Assembly (NCBI GenBank): GCA_023055425.1
Contig: JALGPY010000003.1
Location: forward strand, 51,941,891 to 52,005,890
Length of the DNA: 64,000 nucleotides
From: Linanthus parryae
Lineage: Eukaryota; Streptophyta; Magnoliopsida; Ericales; Polemoniaceae
Direction of reading: 5' to 3'
Each line of letters starts with the position of its first letter. The first letter of the stretch is position 1. Shown here piece after piece: positions 23,181 to 34,931 of this stretch. The notes under the pieces are model-generated. The model saw only the letters and a list, made by a program, of their open reading frames with translations, was not told the DNA's origin and did not search any database. The translations under genes were made by a program, and so were the position numbers.

Positions 23181-24779
23181 ACTCTCAATGCTCACAAAAA
23201 ATTATGTCGTTTGTTTGTGAACTGAACAACTCTATCTCCGTGTTCATAGAGTGAAGACTATATATGAATGTGGTAACACAAACAAAAAAACCAGTAGGAA
23301 TAGATGACGCTTGACAACACATGAGATCCTAGACATATAAGTACAAAATCACAACTCTAGACAGAGATCTAAGAGGCTACAGATACTCCCAATAAGCGAA
23401 CATGACTGTTACATACGAGGGCATTCCTTTTCACCTTGAGGTCAATGAAGGTGTTCTTGGATTTAGGGATAATATGGTACAACTTGGTGGAGCGGAGGGT
23501 CGCTGTCGGGGATTGGTGGTGGTGATGGGACGATTGATGGGGCTCCAACATTGTAATGATTTTATGGGGCCTTTTAGTAACTTGTCACCAAACTCGATTA
23601 CAAATAGTGATTGAACCTGGTAAGCAGACTTCAAACCACTGTGATTTAACATTGAAAGCCACATCTAGACATCTTTACTGGTCTGACTACCACCAATCTC
23701 GTTTAAAATAAATGAGAATATAGGAAAAAAGACATGCCTTAAAGGCACTATTTAAAATAATTTATAACAATGCGATGATATTTATTAAATAACTAGACTT
23801 ACATAAAAAAATCAATAACCATGAAAAAATTACGAGGCATAGGTTATTTAATCTTTAAAGTGCAATGGTAACATTTTAAAATAGTGTACCGATGTTGATC
23901 ATTGAAAAAATAGTAGTGGCGAAGTATATTGAGCCTCTAAAACATGCAAAATTTCTCCGTAAATTTGTAATAAAACGGTTGATGTTAGTGTCATCCTATA
24001 GTGGATGAGGCAAAAAGATGTGCATATTAATGATAATAATACCATACTAGCACCTATATGAAGTTGCAGATTCATATATTTCTTTTGTAATATGAGCGTT
24101 CAAAAATTAAACCATAGTTTTAAAGTTGAAGCAACTAATGGAAATGATAATGTTTGTCAGAAAGGGATATCAAACTCCTTAGAAAGAGAAGAAAAACATA
24201 TAGAGCCGGACTAAGGAAGGAGACATATGTTCATGTTATATATTGAACACATACAAATTATACAACCAAACTAAACCTTATAACCATGGGAATTCGTAAG
24301 GATAAAGCAACAAGGAAAAGACTATTGTGGAAACAATGAGTTACAAGTTATCCCTCAAACTCTTCAATTTTTTTTCCACAAAAATAGATTGTGTTTCTTT
24401 TCAAATTCACAACTCTCCTAATGAAAGCATCTTTCCCCGCACCATGTATTACATGCGTAAAGACATTTTGGAACTTCTTAAGAAAACAAGATGATGTGAG
24501 GATAAAAAACAAAAGGAACCAAAACACTTAAAGTTTGCTAACAAGCTACCATTAAGGCACAACGGTTAATAGTCTCTACAACCAATGTCCACAAGGTTAT
24601 CCTAATGAGGAATAATATATCCTAAGTCATTAGGAAGGTTTTATGATCACATGTTGCTCCTACGAAGATCCTAACAAGGGTAGGTTAAGAGTATTTTTAA
24701 TGGCCTTGAGCATAAAGGAGATTAATAGCTTGCTAGGTACTCTTTGTCAACTATCCCACCACCAAACCACCCATAACCT
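23181..24779. other. Unit A spacer between solo LTR and AHL pseudogene
   Basis: Matches 49838-51429 of unit B. At 23402-23614 a plus-strand frame reads VTYEGIPFHLEVNEGVLGF, then RDNMVQLGG: arm 2 of the inverted pair whose other arm is at 20395-20520. The rest (23680-24740) is AT-rich with no gene seen. Near 24110-24140 it echoes, in reverse, the GAACGCTCATATT-type block of the AHL downstream flank. Confidence 0.5.
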
Positions 24780-25189
24780 GGTGCTGAAGATGGCAGGAAC
24801 GTTCCAGTAATTGAAACATTATTGTATTGGCCGTGTAAAACCATCACAGAACCAGTAGCTGAAGGCTATATTATAGCTACATTTTTCACAGTTTCACTAG
24901 CGCTAAAGACATAAACGCCTATCTGTCGCTCTCTAGCGTACTGCTCGTTCCTGTGAGCGATGTCCAAGCCATTGGATATCTCCATCAATTGGCTCTGGAG
25001 GGTGTTAGGGATGTCCCTCGAACCGAGTGGACAACCTCTTTGTCCTTGGTTGGTGGATACGGCTTCAACCCTGCGCGAGGATACTTGCACTTCTCCATAA
25101 CCAACTTTTTTTTCATTGTTGTCCATTTCATCCGGGCGGTTTTCTTCTTCTGCTTCTCCATAATCAGCTTTATTTTCATTGTTCTCCAT
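24780..25189 (-). pseudogene. AHL (AT-hook/PPC) pseudogene, inverted, unit A
   Basis: Minus-strand relative of the intact AHL genes. ATG at 25189 gives MENNENKADYGEAEEENRPD, then EVQVSSRRVEAVSTNQGQRGCPLGS. The AT-hook core RGRP is RGCP, so the minor-groove Arg is lost. The PPC domain starts LMEISNGLDIAHRNEQYARERQIGVYVFSAS. A TAG (CAG in intact copies) stops translation after VKNVAII; homology continues past it to GQYNNVSITGTFLPSSAP and then diverges, so the C-terminal third is gone. The same stop and the same hook mutation occur in unit B, so the gene died before the duplication. Confidence 0.9.
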
Positions 25190-25257
25190 TTCTTGGTGAT
25201 TGGAATTAGGATTTCTATTGGGTTATCTTTGCACGACCTTTTTAGGCTTCCCCACAG

Positions 25258-25305
25258 ATGCGCGCGCGCGCGCACACACACACACACAGATATATATATA
25301 CATAA

Positions 25306-25349
<44 letters not shown>

Positions 25350-25350
25350 G
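25258..25350. repeat. Compound (CG)n(CA)n(TA)n microsatellite
   Basis: Alternating CG, CA, TA and CA, TA tracts, upstream of the inverted AHL pseudogene. The unit B counterpart (51925-51969) differs strongly in length and composition. Confidence 0.95.
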
Positions 25351-25351
25351 C

Positions 25352-25516
25352 GGCTTAAGTACTTAATGTATACCCTCAGTATATCGAAACTCTCACATTG
25401 CAAACCCCAGTTCTAAAACTATCTTATTTTATCCTCCATTTACAAAGTACATGTCAATGTGAAACTGGTAAAAAATTCCATCCAAAGACTAACTGTGATG
25501 GAAGGGTAAATTAGCC
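25352..25516. repeat. Relic Mutator-like terminal repeat, unit A
   Basis: GGCTTAAGTACTTAATG, then ACCCTCAGTATA and GTGAAACTGGTAAAAAATTCC follow the terminal inverted repeat of the Pack-MULE at 34932 with moderate divergence. No partner repeat was found nearby, so it is a lone end. Also present in unit B (51975-52140). Confidence 0.65.
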
Positions 25517-25858
25517 TATACCGAATGCGTAATAAGCAGGTACACTAACCGCTAGATTCGCGCCAGTACCGAATGTGTGCTGGATTTGCCAGATGTCTTG
25601 TACTCCTAATCAAATGCGCGCCAGATTGCTCCGTCAGAAGCCCGGATAGCCCCCTCCACGGGGCTTCAGATGGTTGGTGTACCTACTTCTCTCTCACGAA
25701 CAGATCGATCTTGATCGCTACACCAGACATCGTTCTTGGCGGAATCTCGAAACTCAACCTCCCGATAGCCTGCTCCACCTGAATCGCGAAACCCCAGCTT
25801 TAAGTTCAACAAAAACGTGAAACCCTAGCTTTTGGCTCCACCCCGATCTTGGAACTCC
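25517..25858. other. Spacer, probably leader of a minus-strand copia relic
   Basis: Lies on the downstream side of a minus-strand primer-binding site (25859-25871), so it is likely untranslated leader of a copia relic. The frame 25573-25782 has no recognisable domain. Matches 52141-52481 in unit B. Confidence 0.35.
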
Positions 25859-26234
25859 GGCTCTGATACCAGTTTGTTGTAACAGAACTCCTATTTCAGA
25901 GCTCTGTTACCGGTTTGTTATAACTTGGGGGTATTCGAGCAAGAAAAATGAAGCGAAACAAGAACGAGACATATATTTAACGTGGTTCACTAACGAATTC
26001 GCAACGAACCCGCTAGCTACCTCCACGGCCAGAACGAGATATTTTATTGAGAAGAGAACCCGATTACAGAGAACGCCGTGGCCGTGTGGCCACGACGGCC
26101 GCCCCAATTACACCCACGCACACACACACCAAACAAACTCTCAAATAAAAACAACCCACCGCCCCAAGCTCTCTGTGCGTGCATGTGTGTTGAGTACCAA
26201 AAGAAAAGGCTAAGCCTTCGAATAGCCTACCTAT
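25859..26234 (-). mobile_element. Copia primer-binding site and LTR relic, minus strand, unit A
   Basis: GGCTCTGATACCA at 25859-25871 is the complement of TGGTATCAGAGCC, the initiator-Met tRNA primer site of plant copia elements. To its right lies LTR-like DNA containing ATTTAACGTGGTTCAC. The relic continues beyond the CACTA insertion at about 30241-30380. The outer LTR end was not fixed, and no coding region remains. Confidence 0.5.
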
Positions 26235-27504
26235 CACTACAACAAATGGTCTCTTCAGCGACAAACTTTTTTAGCACGGAAAAAGGTTCGTCACGAATAG
26301 AACATTTAGGTGACGATATTGTACAATCGTCCCAAAATAAACTTTTATAGCAACAATAATTATAAGTTGTTGCGAGAGTTGTTGCTAAAGAGTTGGCGCT
26401 AGAATTTCCATCCCTGCCAAAACATTAGCGACGGACATGACGTCCCAAAAAGGTTCACTGCTTTTGATATCGTCACCAATTGTACGTAAATAGTTACAAC
26501 GGTATTTGTTCCTAAAATGTTGCAACTAAAGTTTTTGGTGATGAAAAAATATTTTCAAGAAGATAATTACTTTTGCAATAATAATTTAGCCGTTGCAAAT
26601 GAATGAGGTCATACATTAACATCAACATAACATTATAGTGGTGTTGAAACTTAATTTAAAAGGATTCGATGATCCAGTAGCTAGGATTTGAATAGCTGGG
26701 GCAGTGATGCGAGGCCTGACCCTAAGATTCGTCTTCCTCGAGAACAGTACCTTTCTGAAATTAGTTTTTTTCGGGACACATACGATTTTCTACAAATTGA
26801 CAGGGGTTACAATATTGGAGTGCAAAAGTACTCAACGGACGTCAATTTCTTCTGATAGTTAATTGAAATTAGTTTCTAGATTGTGTTGTTTTTTTGAGTA
26901 AATAGCCTGTGTAATTTCAATAAGGCCACAAATTAATAATATTCACAATTTTTGAGAACATAGTCTATTCATTAGATAAAAATTAATTTACATGATTAGA
27001 ACATGTACTTCGTTGAAGATTTAGAACAATCGCTTTTTTAAAAACATATTAGTTTTTCAAACAGTGATTAAATTGGTAAATTTTGTCTGAAACGCATAAA
27101 CATGTTAGTTTTTAAAACAAAAGATCTATAGAAATCTGCGATCAAAGGAAAAAACAAAAGAAACTGTTTTTGTCTTTTATATGATATAAGACACTCTCAC
27201 CCCAGGTTTGATGCAAAGACACTTTAACCCCGTTTCTTTGGGAAATAATATTTCACACAGTTGTGTTCCGAACTTCATGTCATTTACTCCATCTGGCCAT
27301 CTGGGTGTGTCATATCAAACTCCAAAAGATCGAATTTTCCTTTGAAATATTGAGGACACTGCCCCAAGAGGCCAAGACTAAAGATATCACAATTGTAGAG
27401 TGTAAATATTCTAAAATTAAAGGAGGAAAATTGTTATTTCCCAAACTAGAAGGGATGAATATGCCTTTAACCCTTTTAGATGCCATTACTTAGTTGACTG
27501 CTAA

Positions 27505-28427
27505 GAGCATCTCCCACAGTGCACCAAATCCTATATTTGATAGTAAAATTTAGTGTTTTCGGCCTCCCACAACAAACCATCAAATCACCATATCACCAAA
27601 AAGATGGTGATTTTTTTTTAGGCCTCCCACAGTTGTTTGACAAAAAAAAACATCAAATCACCAAATTTTATATTTGGTGTAGCTTTTGTGAAATGGTGAA
27701 TTGCATCTCCTACAGTACCCTCAAATCATATCCTATATCACCAAATCCTATTTTTACCATCAAATTTGATGGCAAAAATAGGATTTGGTGTAATCTACAC
27801 CAAATCTTTAATTAGTGTTAGGGCATGTTTTTACATTACTTTCATGGTAATAATATGCTCTAATGTAATAATGTGATAATTGTTAGAGGAGCCGCTCGAT
27901 TTTGGAAGAAAAATGAAAGTTCACCATCTGTACCGCATGCTGAGGTTGCAAGGGATATCACTAATTAAACATTTATCCAATATTTACGTGACATCGAGAC
28001 TTTGATAAACCAAGGAGCATATAACGAACTAAGAAGAAGACTCATTGCACACTTCGGAGATAATCCTGGTCAAATAGATTAGACTGGTTAATTTTAGATT
28101 TTTCGAAGTGTAATTTAATCATTTTACAATTTCGTGTAATATTGTTTTGGTGATAAAATGTTTTTTTAGTTATGAAATTAATGATTTGGTGATAAATTTG
28201 ATGATTTGTTGTGGGAGGCTAAAATACCATTCTCAAAATTTGATGAAATGGTGAAATCGCTAATTGATGTAAAATTTGTTGAAAACTATGGGAGACCAAA
28301 AATGCTATTTTTCCAACAAAAATGGTGAAATGGTGTTTTTGAGGGTTAACTGTGGGAGGTCAAATTATTTTTCTCCACCAAATATAGGATTTGGTGTAAA
28401 ATTTGATATCAACTGTGGGAGATGCTC
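27505..28427. mobile_element. PIF/Harbinger-type element nested in the CACTA element
   Basis: 923 bp with termini GAGCATCTCCCACAG and CTGTGGGAGATGCTC, and a 3-bp target duplication TAA (27502-27504, 28428-28430). Several internal blocks (ATTTGGTGA-type, GTGGGAGGC-type) are repeated in inverse near both ends, so it is foldback-rich. Confidence 0.85.
27880..28082 (+). pseudogene. Harbinger transposase C-terminal scrap
   Basis: Around 27965-28075 a broken frame resembles the transposase end seen at 58911-59030: a FI-YLRDIETLINQG-like run, then ELRRRLIAHFGD. It ends before TAG. Only the last ~60 codons remain, with stops. It shows that the short element derives from a coding Harbinger. Confidence 0.6.
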
Positions 28428-30240
28428 TAAACAACCTCTTATTCCCATTATCTCCACTATGTTCTCGGTCAGTTAGAAAAAAAGGCCCACCTAGCCCACT
28501 ACTGAACAACTCCAAATTTTTCGATGGATAATGATAAAAACCTAAACCTAGCATGCACCACCAGTGCGCTTTCAAGGGGATTGAAACTTCTGCTTTTCTC
28601 TCCTACAGCATCGGGCGGCCTATCTAAATCTCTCACAAAAGAATTGTGAGATCGACCAAGCGAAAATGGTGGGTATGTCTTTTGACACTTTGATGCAGGA
28701 AGAATTTTGCCAGTTTCAGAAAAGCTGTTTCGGTCCATACGCATAATCAGGGGCAGAATTGAAGGATTGATGAACGGGGTCAAACCATACATGAGTCTGA
28801 CCAGAAACGAAGTTCTAAACATAACTCGCGACTTTAGTCACGAGCACCATGCTGATTTGGCAAAATTCAGCTGTTTAGGGCACGAAATCGTCAAATTTAC
28901 TATTTTTAGTAATAATGTTTTGGTTAATTAGGAGGTCAATTTAAACCCGATTTGGGTCAATCTTTTTCCAGTATGCTTTTCTTTAGTAGGACTTTTATTC
29001 AGAATAATTATTGAAATTTTTCTATTTTAGGTTAGTTTTAGGGTTTTGGCTATTTAAGTCCGGCTTGTGGACTTATTTCACCAGTTTATTGAATATTGAG
29101 TTTATTTCAGAAAACTTGGTGTTTTCTATGAACCCTATGGAGGTTCTTTCATGATTTTCCTTTCTAAATCGTTGCTTCTTGCTGCTCCCATAAAACGCCT
29201 CGATTCAATTCGGCGTCACACTTGCCATGTTTTTCATTTTGTTTCTCTGAACTGGAACAGTCCTGAGAAAGATCGGTTGTGGTTGTGGGTTGGGTCCGTT
29301 CCGATTCCACGTTGACATGTGAGAAGGAGATCGACCGTCCTATTAGGTGGTGGGAAGCCGTGGCGATTCCACGTTGACAATGCTCTCTTGAAACGGAGAT
29401 CACGGTAAGCTGTGCACGATTTAAAATGCAGAAGAACAAGAAGATTTTACATTCAAGAAATTGGGAAGCACTCTCTTATCCTCATTATGGTATTTTATTG
29501 TAATTTAATATCCCTTTTAACTAACAAGACTCTTTCTTATCTAATTCTTTGAATGAATTGTTTTTCCATGTTTGAATAACTTGATTCTACAATTTTGTGT
29601 CTTTGCAGATTGGCTTTACAAGTTAGACCAAAATGGGATCCTCAAGACGAATGAATATACATACTGTACAGCTTAAGTTATTAGAGTACATTATGCATGG
29701 AACAAAAGTGCTAAATAGTTTGAACTTTTTATTAGTAACAATGCCAGATTATATGAAAAGTTTATGTAAGAGATGTCACTGACCTAAAATTAAAGAACAT
29801 AAACAAGATCTCGTGGAGAAAAAAGGTAATAACTTGGATTTTTCAAAGTTGTAACAACCATTATTTAAAAAAAAGGTTGTAACAACCATTACACATATAC
29901 CGTAACAGTAGACATTGTTGCACATGACGTTGCGTTCTAGCAACGAATTAAAAAAATGGCAACAAAATACAATTGGATGCCAATTTTAGTTTTCCGGGAC
30001 GAAAACTTAAAAGCAACATTTTTTTTGTTGTAGTAAGCTTAATTGACAACAAAATATTTTCGTTACCGAAGATATCTTGAGCGACAAAAACAAAAAACGT
30101 TGCAAATTCAATTAGCAACGCTGTATAGGCGACGAATGTTGTGACGAAAAATGAATGTTACCAAAGGATATTAGTGATGAACGTTTTCTTTTTCATGACA
30201 CAAACTTTTGTTGCGAAATATCAAATTTGTTGTAGTGTAT

Positions 30241-30953
30241 GGCGGTGGCTTGTTGCCAACGAAAAACAACCCACCGCCCCAAAGTTTCTTTCCAAATTTG
30301 TTACTGCCTTTGACTCAAGTAAAATTCAACAAGTAGATGCCTAAATATTTCCTAAATTTATTCTTTTCATTTTCCTAATATTTATTAGTGAGTGTTCCAT
30401 CCACCTCGCTTTCAATGGATTTTGATCCTCTTATGTCCAAATCTCCTCAAGTTCTTGAAGTCCAAATCTGGACCATCCAGTGATTTTTTAACTATCACAA
30501 AATTAATCTTTTGCTATTATCATATCAATCAAAATAGAAGGAGAACTATGGTAGGGCATGAGAGAAAAGTTAATTTTTGAATGGGCCTTTTGAGAATGAT
30601 GTAAATTAATTTCTAGCGGCCTTTCTTTAATGAAGTAAGTTTCTAAAAAAAAAAGAGAAACATGGTAGGGCATGAGAGAAATTGGGAAAGGTATTATTAA
30701 TTAAATCATTTGTGGTTGACTAAACTATATATATTATTTTTGAGAATCACTAAACTATATATTTTGGATACACTCATATAAAGTATTACAAAAACTTTGT
30801 ACAATATATGTTATAACATAAATATATTGTATATGCAGTTACAATTCGGTTTATTGTGGTACAAATGGTTAACAAATTGAAACCACGCCAATTAAATCGT
30901 TTTGTGAAAACATGAACAGTATATAAAGCGAATAACATAATAACCGGCCAAAA
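30241..30953. other. Unit A spacer
   Basis: Matches 52857-53600 of unit B. The first ~140 bp may complete the copia LTR relic interrupted by the CACTA element. A near-repeat of CTATGGTAGGGCATGAGAGA occurs at about 30546 and 30661. No gene seen. Confidence 0.5.
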
Positions 30954-31230
30954 TTATTTTTCACAACCTGGGTACAATACCCTCTCAGCATCTTCAATCA
31001 ATTTTAGCATTTTCTGTGTATCTCCATCTGCACCCGTACTAGAGCACCCACCCCCAACTTCATGAGTCCCATATATGTCATGCACCATTTCGAAAATTTT
31101 ATCAAAATGCTCCTGATTATCATTAACATTGACATGTTCAGTATCAAGTGCTCTCCATGACTTGTCCATATCTTGTAATCTGGACTAAATCCGTCAACTA
31201 AAATATGCTCACGCACTCTATCTATCTCGG
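30954..31230 (-). pseudogene. CACTA TNP2-like transposase fragment, unit A
   Basis: Minus strand. One frame reads REHILVDGFSPDYKIWTSHGE, as in the transposase-associated domain of plant CACTA proteins. After a frameshift near 31155 another frame reads HFDKIFEMVHDIYGTHEVG, then KLIEDAERVLYPGCEK, matching the region that precedes the TNP2 catalytic core. No terminal repeats were found around it. It is unrelated to the 26235-30237 element, since it is present in both units. Confidence 0.75.
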
Positions 31231-32513
31231 TTGTAATAAAAGAGGTTTAGACATGGGCAATTAATGTCTTTCCGGCCTTCCTCGCACTCTTTTATATACT
31301 TAATAGTACATTTTTTTTGTACCGATCCAACTCTTATCCATAACTCACATTAATTACCTAATAACTTAAAAAGAAAATCAGAAATTTAAGACATTATATA
31401 GCACATGGCATAAAGAGATGTCAGAAATCAAATAAATAGCACAGCTACAACATGCTACATGAAAGACCTATGTCAATAATGAACCATTTATACCCTGATG
31501 AACAGTAAGACATACACTTAATAACATTTCCATCTAATTGCAACTTCCAAATAAATACTAACACTCCTATCAATCTGTCTGTAGGCTAAGAACTAACAGC
31601 CAGCCCGACTCAACGCTCCTACTTTCGATGCATTATCCGTATTCGAATTTTCTATCTACCACACCTAGTGAACTAATCTTCAACTGTTTCTCGAAATAAT
31701 TCACCTACAACACCCATGGTGGATAACCGATTTATATCTGACAAACATTTCCTCAATAGAAATTATGTATCCCCAGAGGAGAACAAACTGAAGAAAGTAA
31801 TCTGCCACCCACTGAGTCCGTCCATCACCTGCACTAGATCAGTGAGGGATAAATTTAGATCCCCCCTCTCTCCCACAACTCTCTTTCATAGATATGGCCA
31901 CTGCTGGCTACTACTATAAAGCTTATTGTAAAAAATCAAACTTAACAATTAATATCTAGATGTCAGAAAGCAAATCTGATAACTTCATGATATAGAAGTA
32001 GATTCAACCAAAAGTTAGCCACAAGACTACAACAAGAAAACAAAACAGAGCTTAGGCACACAACCAAAAGTAGATTCCACCAGTAGTAATAATCCTGATG
32101 TCTACAAACAAAACATGTAACTTCATGAACTCTAAGGACAGTTAAATTATTGGGGTAGCAACAATCTGTAAGTCAAAATAGAGCTTAGGCACACACAAGA
32201 AGAGAAACGGTTAAACAAACAATTTCAGAGAAAATAAAATCGACATCGTCATTGTCAAGATCAGATAAAATCGACAAACCCCTATGTGGCCCTAGTAGAC
32301 TTTCTCTCTCTAGGAAATCAGCTTTTTGACATGTACGGAGTACTCGCCAATATAACATTGACTAACAGTTTAAGTATAGAAACACGTATTAGAAAGAATA
32401 TAATAGTATTCAATATTTCTCTCACAAGAGCTGTTTATGAGCAGTATATTATTTCGCCTTTTCACATGGGATATTATTAGGGTTTATTTCCCAGAAAAGT
32501 GTTATGAGGTGCG
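31231..32513. other. Unit A spacer without recognised gene
   Basis: Matches 53871-54954 of unit B, except for roughly 240 bp (about 31840-32078) present only here; the short repeat TAGAT at its edges suggests a deletion in unit B. The frames 31716-31919 and 32286-32480 have no domain. Bases 32286-32510 correspond to the upstream region of the AHL family. Confidence 0.5.
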
Positions 32514-32590
32514 CATACATACATACATACATACATACATACATACATACATACATACATACATACATACATGTATGTATATATGTGTGT
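32514..32590. repeat. (CATA)n microsatellite before AHL fragment, unit A
   Basis: About 14 CATA units to 32571, then ATGTATGTATATATGTGTG. The equivalent tract in unit B is shorter (54955-54997). Confidence 0.95.
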
Positions 32591-32699
32591 GTATGTAAAT
32601 TTATATATGCTCGTCTGTGGGAAAGCGTAAGAAAGTCGTGCACCAATAATACCCCCTCTAGCACACATGACCCAAAATAAATCCTAATTCCAATCACCT

Positions 32700-33062
32700 A
32701 TGTATCTCACTCAGATGATCGAGCAGTACGCTAGAGATCTACATATAGGCGTTTATGTTTTTAGCGCTAGTGGAACCGTCACTAATGTAGCTCTTATACA
32801 ACCTTCAGCTACCGTTTGTGTCCTGGTTTTGCACGGCCAGTACAATATTATGTCATTGAATGAAACGTTCCTGTCATCGCCCGCACCACCAGGGTACAAT
32901 GGGTTGACTATGTACTTAAGTGGTGACCAAGGGCAGATTTTGGTTTTGGGATTACAAGTTGCTGTTGGACCTGTTATGGTAAAAAAAAAAAGCTACTATT
33001 TACTACTACTACTACGTAGGAGAGGTTGCCTTTAGAAGAGGAGGTGGAAGGATTCGTAGGTG
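32700..33062 (+). pseudogene. AHL fragment with PPC domain only, unit A
   Basis: The frame 32700-33035 starts MYLTQMIEQYARDLHIGVYVF and continues through most of the PPC domain (TVTNVALIQPSATVCVLVLHGQYNIMSLN, YLSGDQGQ, GPVMV). The N-terminus with the AT-hook is missing: the 5' leader of an AHL gene (CCTAATTCCAATCAC) jumps straight to the PPC at 32715. Toward the end an A-run and TAC repeats shift the frame; homologous DNA (AAGAGGAGGTGGAAGG) continues to about 33060. Without an AT-hook it could at best encode a PPC-only peptide. The same structure is found in unit B. Confidence 0.85.
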
Positions 33063-33640
33063 ATGTGATTAATAGTAAAAAAAAAGATTGATCTATTACG
33101 CTAGGTAAAATCCTTCCAATTAGCTTTTTAGTGGAACCAAATATATCGCTGCTTGCCTTCAGAACACTCCATTGAACTACGTCATAAAATTCTAGACATA
33201 CCTAAATCCAAAGAAAGAGATATAACATTTTCTATGATAAATATCACAAATTTCATGGTGTGCAATAGTTCAAAATCTGTAATTATATTATTTGTGTTAG
33301 ATACAAACACTATGACTTTGACAAAAATCGAAGATCACTCATTCATTTTTTTTTATTTGAAAAGAATATAGCACATTCTTAAGTTCATTAGTAATTTTGG
33401 TGGACATAAATTTTTGAATGAAATACATAAATCTAATGGTTTGGTATAAAGTTTTGAAGTTTTCACTTTTTATGAAACCAACTTGTATTTTCCTATTTAG
33501 GTTTATGGACCAAATAGTTGATCCAAACATTAGAAAATCTTGTGGGCCTACTTTGGCCCAAGAAACACAGTCAATCATGTCAAATAATACGCAAGGGTTT
33601 TCGAGTACTGACTGATAGAACCCTAGAACTAGCAAAATCA
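33063..33640. other. Unit A spacer
   Basis: AT-rich and collinear with 55491-56060 in unit B. Small frames (33153-33371, 33418-33615, 33339-33641) show no known domain. Confidence 0.5.
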
Positions 33641-33652
33641 TTCACAAGTCGG

Positions 33653-33973
33653 CTACACTCCTTTATCAATCGACTTCTCTCCAAGCATCAGACTTCCCTC
33701 TTCATGAATGCATGAAAAAACTTGAAAATCCTTTTCCATCAATAAAATCCAGAATTCATATGTCCGAGTATATTCGATGGCAATACAAAGAGCTTGAACC
33801 TCTGCAAGAATTAGATCCATGTGAGACGCTATCAGAAATGAGAAAGCATGAACAAAAGCACCACTCAAGTTTTTGATAACTCTGCAACCACCACCACATT
33901 TGTATTCAACAAAAGTGATGCATCTACATTCATTTTCACCAAACTCACCATTCATCGATTCCGATTCCAACAC
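33653..33973 (-). pseudogene. RNase H-like (RVT_3-type) relic, unit A
   Basis: The minus frame reads CGGGCRVIKNLSGAFVHAFSF, then DLILAEVQALCIAIEYTRTY. This pattern (GGGG-VIRD-G, AE--AL--A) is typical of the RNase H-like domain in plant LINE-type or domesticated RVT_3 proteins. The first catalytic Asp region is not clear and the domain is short (about 75 residues), so it is a fragment. The copy at 56131-56403 has a few changes. Confidence 0.55.
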
Positions 33974-34922
33974 ATCGAAGCTGCTCCTTCATGTGCATGA
34001 GTCAATCTACCGAAAATGTTAGTCAATTCAGTAAATTTCATGTTAGTAGGTAGACTTTGAGTTACAATTTCAGATATTTGAATGAATTATTTTTTAAAGA
34101 TTTCGAGTTATCCAAATATTCAACATGGTATATGTGAAGGTCTACATATATTAATTTCTAATTTTTTTGAATAGGCTTCAACGTCCGTGTTGTAAACGGA
34201 GATTTTATAGTAAACATACAAAATCAAGACAGGGAATACCAAATTTGTCTTGCGGTAGAAAGTTCGAGAAAAGGTGATAATCGCATTAGTGTTCCAAGTT
34301 ACAAAGCAGCAAAACTCAGTAAGAACTATCTCCCTTTTTCTGGAAGTTCAATTCTATTAGATTGAAGTGTTGATAAAGTTTTCACAGAAATATTTAGATT
34401 CCATAAATATTTCCATGAACTACCGGTACTTGAACTTCCACTAGATTTGCTAGAATATCTGTGATTAGTAGAAAAAACTTCAACTTAATATCCAATTTTA
34501 ACCAGCATGATATCTTCGATTAATATGTAAAGTATGCACGCAATATGGTTTTCTCCCAAGATCAAGTGGAATGCACATGCTGGATAGTTAATATGTCTTC
34601 CCCTATTTCTATGTAGTCTCTTGCCTCTCTTAACACAATACCTCTAGCCTTTAAAAGTTATTCTGAAATATTTGTAGAACTGTATAAGATACGTGAAATA
34701 CAAAATTCAAGAGTATGGAGGCATGATTGTCATGCCTCCAGCCACTGCCCCTGAGGCGCCCCAATTTTATGAAAGATATTAACAGTCTAGTCTGAATCAT
34801 ATGCTTCTTATGAAATTTGTAATGATTATAGTTTCTTACTGAATTCTTGTACTCTCACTGCAATCTCACATAAATAGTGTAGGTCTTCGAAGTTGAAGAG
34901 AATGAGAATTCCTAAACGCATA
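33974..34922. other. Unit A spacer without recognised gene
   Basis: Collinear with 56404-57336 in unit B. No conserved frame. Ends at the target site of the Pack-MULE. Confidence 0.5.
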
Positions 34923-34931
34923 TAAAAAATA

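Larger units (their letters stand above)
26235..30237. mobile_element. CACTA (En/Spm-like) DNA transposon, non-autonomous
   Basis: 4003 bp with inverted termini CACTACAACAAATGG at the left and AAATTTGTTGTAGTG at the right, flanked by a 3-bp duplication TAT (26232-26234 and 30238-30240). Subterminal regions carry repeated motifs of the GCGACAAA / GTTGCAA / TTGTCGC kind, as is usual for CACTA elements. Unit B has no element here (GCCTACATGTGGCGG near 52850). No transposase was found inside; it would depend on another element. It contains a nested Harbinger-type element (27505-28427). The interior 28480-29480, with TATTTAAG and a possible splice acceptor near 29610, is unassigned. Confidence 0.9.

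Noticed and set aside
25258..25350. CRISPR-like regular repeats
   Set aside because: Simple dinucleotide microsatellite in a plant genome; no spacers.
24953..25366. Plus-strand 137-codon frame over the inverted AHL pseudogene (also 51616-51981)
   Set aside because: Antisense shadow of the AHL relic and the neighbouring microsatellite; hydrophobic runs come from reversed Asn/Glu/Lys codons.
32449..32697. Frame with MYVCMYVC repeats (also at 54890-55126)
   Set aside because: Translation of the (CATA)n microsatellite.
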